Positions 6,095 through 6,291 of a stretch of DNA of 6,291 nt are shown here, one piece after another. Under the pieces are notes generated by a model. That model saw nothing but the letters and a program-made list of their open reading frames with translations. It was not told where the DNA came from and did no database searches. How positions within the stretch are numbered: position 1 is the first letter of the stretch; every line of letters starts with the position of its first letter. A program made the position numbers and the translations under genes. This stretch comes from Pseudomonadota bacterium (GTDB lineage: Bacteria > Pseudomonadota > Gammaproteobacteria > Xanthomonadales > Xanthomonadaceae): the NCBI GenBank assembly GCA_023423605.1, contig JAFAFF010000115.1:1-6291 (forward strand). Direction: 5' to 3'.

Positions 6095-6291
6095 GTCAGC
6101 AAAGGTGGAATTAGGCGACCATCGCCAGTTGGCTAGACATCTGTCTGTTGAGAGCCTGCATTGGCGTGATGCCGCCGAGCGCCATATTCGGGCGCTCGTG
6201 GTTGTAAGTCCATAGCCATCGGGTGGCAATCTCCTGGACCTGCTCGATGTCGTTGAACAGGTTGCTGGCCAGCCAGGCGTAACGCACGGTG
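6073..6291 (-). mobile_element. Second IS3-family insertion sequence, right end (continues beyond window)
   Basis: It contains the 3' end of a minus-strand transposase gene and the downstream terminal region TGACGGTTAAAAGCGGGGGG. The left boundary in the palindrome is approximate. Whether the element is complete depends on sequence beyond 6291. It is related to, but clearly different from, the element on the plus strand, so the two are not simply duplicate copies. Confidence 0.65.
6111..6290 (-). CDS. IS3-family transposase, C-terminal end (5' end outside window)
   Basis: Translating the minus strand from the window edge gives 59 residues beginning TVRYAWLASNLF, continuing through EIATRWLWTYNHERPNMALGGITP and ending SSQLAMVA before a TAA. 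It aligns with the plus-strand transposase at TVRY-WL, the A-T-W-W-YNHERPNMALGGITP block and the LAM-A terminus, but the segments between differ, so they belong to the same subgroup and not to one recent duplication. The catalytic residues lie beyond the window, so activity cannot be judged. It has no start codon in the window because only the tail is present. Confidence 0.9.
   Translation of the reverse strand, partial: TVRYAWLASNLFNDIEQVQEIATRWLWTYNHERPNMALGGITPMQALNRQMSSQLAMVA

Larger units (their letters stand above)
4842..6291 (-). mobile_element. Right-end remnant of a Tn4371-like integrative and conjugative element, disrupted by insertion sequences
   Basis: The segment begins at the TTTTTCAT core and contains a DUF2274 gene, a family found almost exclusively directly after trbI in the mating-pair-formation operon of Tn4371-type and related ICEs. 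Further right, where trbI would be expected on the minus strand, there is instead a short unrecognised frame and then IS3-family sequence. This suggests that insertion and deletion removed the distal trb region, or at least separated it. The rest of the element, if present, continues beyond the window. The right boundary given is simply the window edge. That the DUF2274 gene belongs to an ICE is well supported by the family; the extent and identity of the element are inferred. Confidence 0.5.

Noticed and set aside
1..6291. CRISPR array or tandem repeat array
   Set aside because: No regularly spaced repeats were seen anywhere in the window.

Overview
The window looks like chromosomal DNA of a high-GC gammaproteobacterium, most likely a member of the Xanthomonadaceae (Stenotrophomonas- or Xanthomonas-like), with the end of an integrated mobile element on its right side. 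The assignment rests on the very GC-rich codon use of the left two thirds, the gene order ATP-dependent DNA ligase - Lhr-like helicase - PdeM phosphoesterase, and the mobile-element families on the right. It is an inference from composition and gene order, not a database match.

Positions 1-4284 hold a tightly packed plus-strand repair operon. It contains the C-terminal three quarters of an ATP-dependent DNA ligase (start lies before the window), a complete ligase-associated DEXH-box (Lhr-core) helicase, and a complete PdeM-type metallophosphoesterase. Each gene overlaps the next (4 nt and 11 nt), so they are almost certainly co-transcribed and translationally coupled. Together they plausibly unwind, trim and seal damaged DNA. 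The usual fourth member, an MBL-fold exonuclease, would be expected just upstream of the window.

Positions 4349-4615 (minus strand) encode a small unrecognised protein with a good ribosome binding site, convergent with the repair operon. About 226 bp of apparently non-coding chromosomal DNA follows.

From about 4842 the character changes. An 8-bp motif, ATGAAAAA (TTTTTCAT on the minus strand), matches the attachment core I recall for Tn4371-family integrative and conjugative elements (ICEs). Inside it lie an AT-richer stretch, two strong hairpins, and a minus-strand DUF2274 gene. DUF2274 genes normally follow trbI at the distal end of the trb conjugation operon, which in Tn4371-type ICEs sits near the right end. 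I therefore read 4842 rightward as the right end of a Tn4371-like ICE whose trbI is missing at the expected place.

Positions 5670-6291 contain two related IS3-family transposase genes arranged tail to tail. The first (plus strand) is a 5'-truncated C-terminal fragment. The second (minus strand) runs off the window. Their 3' ends meet at a palindrome of G6-TAAT-C6. Insertion and deletion by these elements probably removed trbI and decayed the ICE end. No tRNA, rRNA or CRISPR array is visible. The 'new system' potential is modest: the likeliest items of interest are the ICE attachment site, the orphan DUF2274 gene with its double hairpin, and the unrecognised 88-residue protein.
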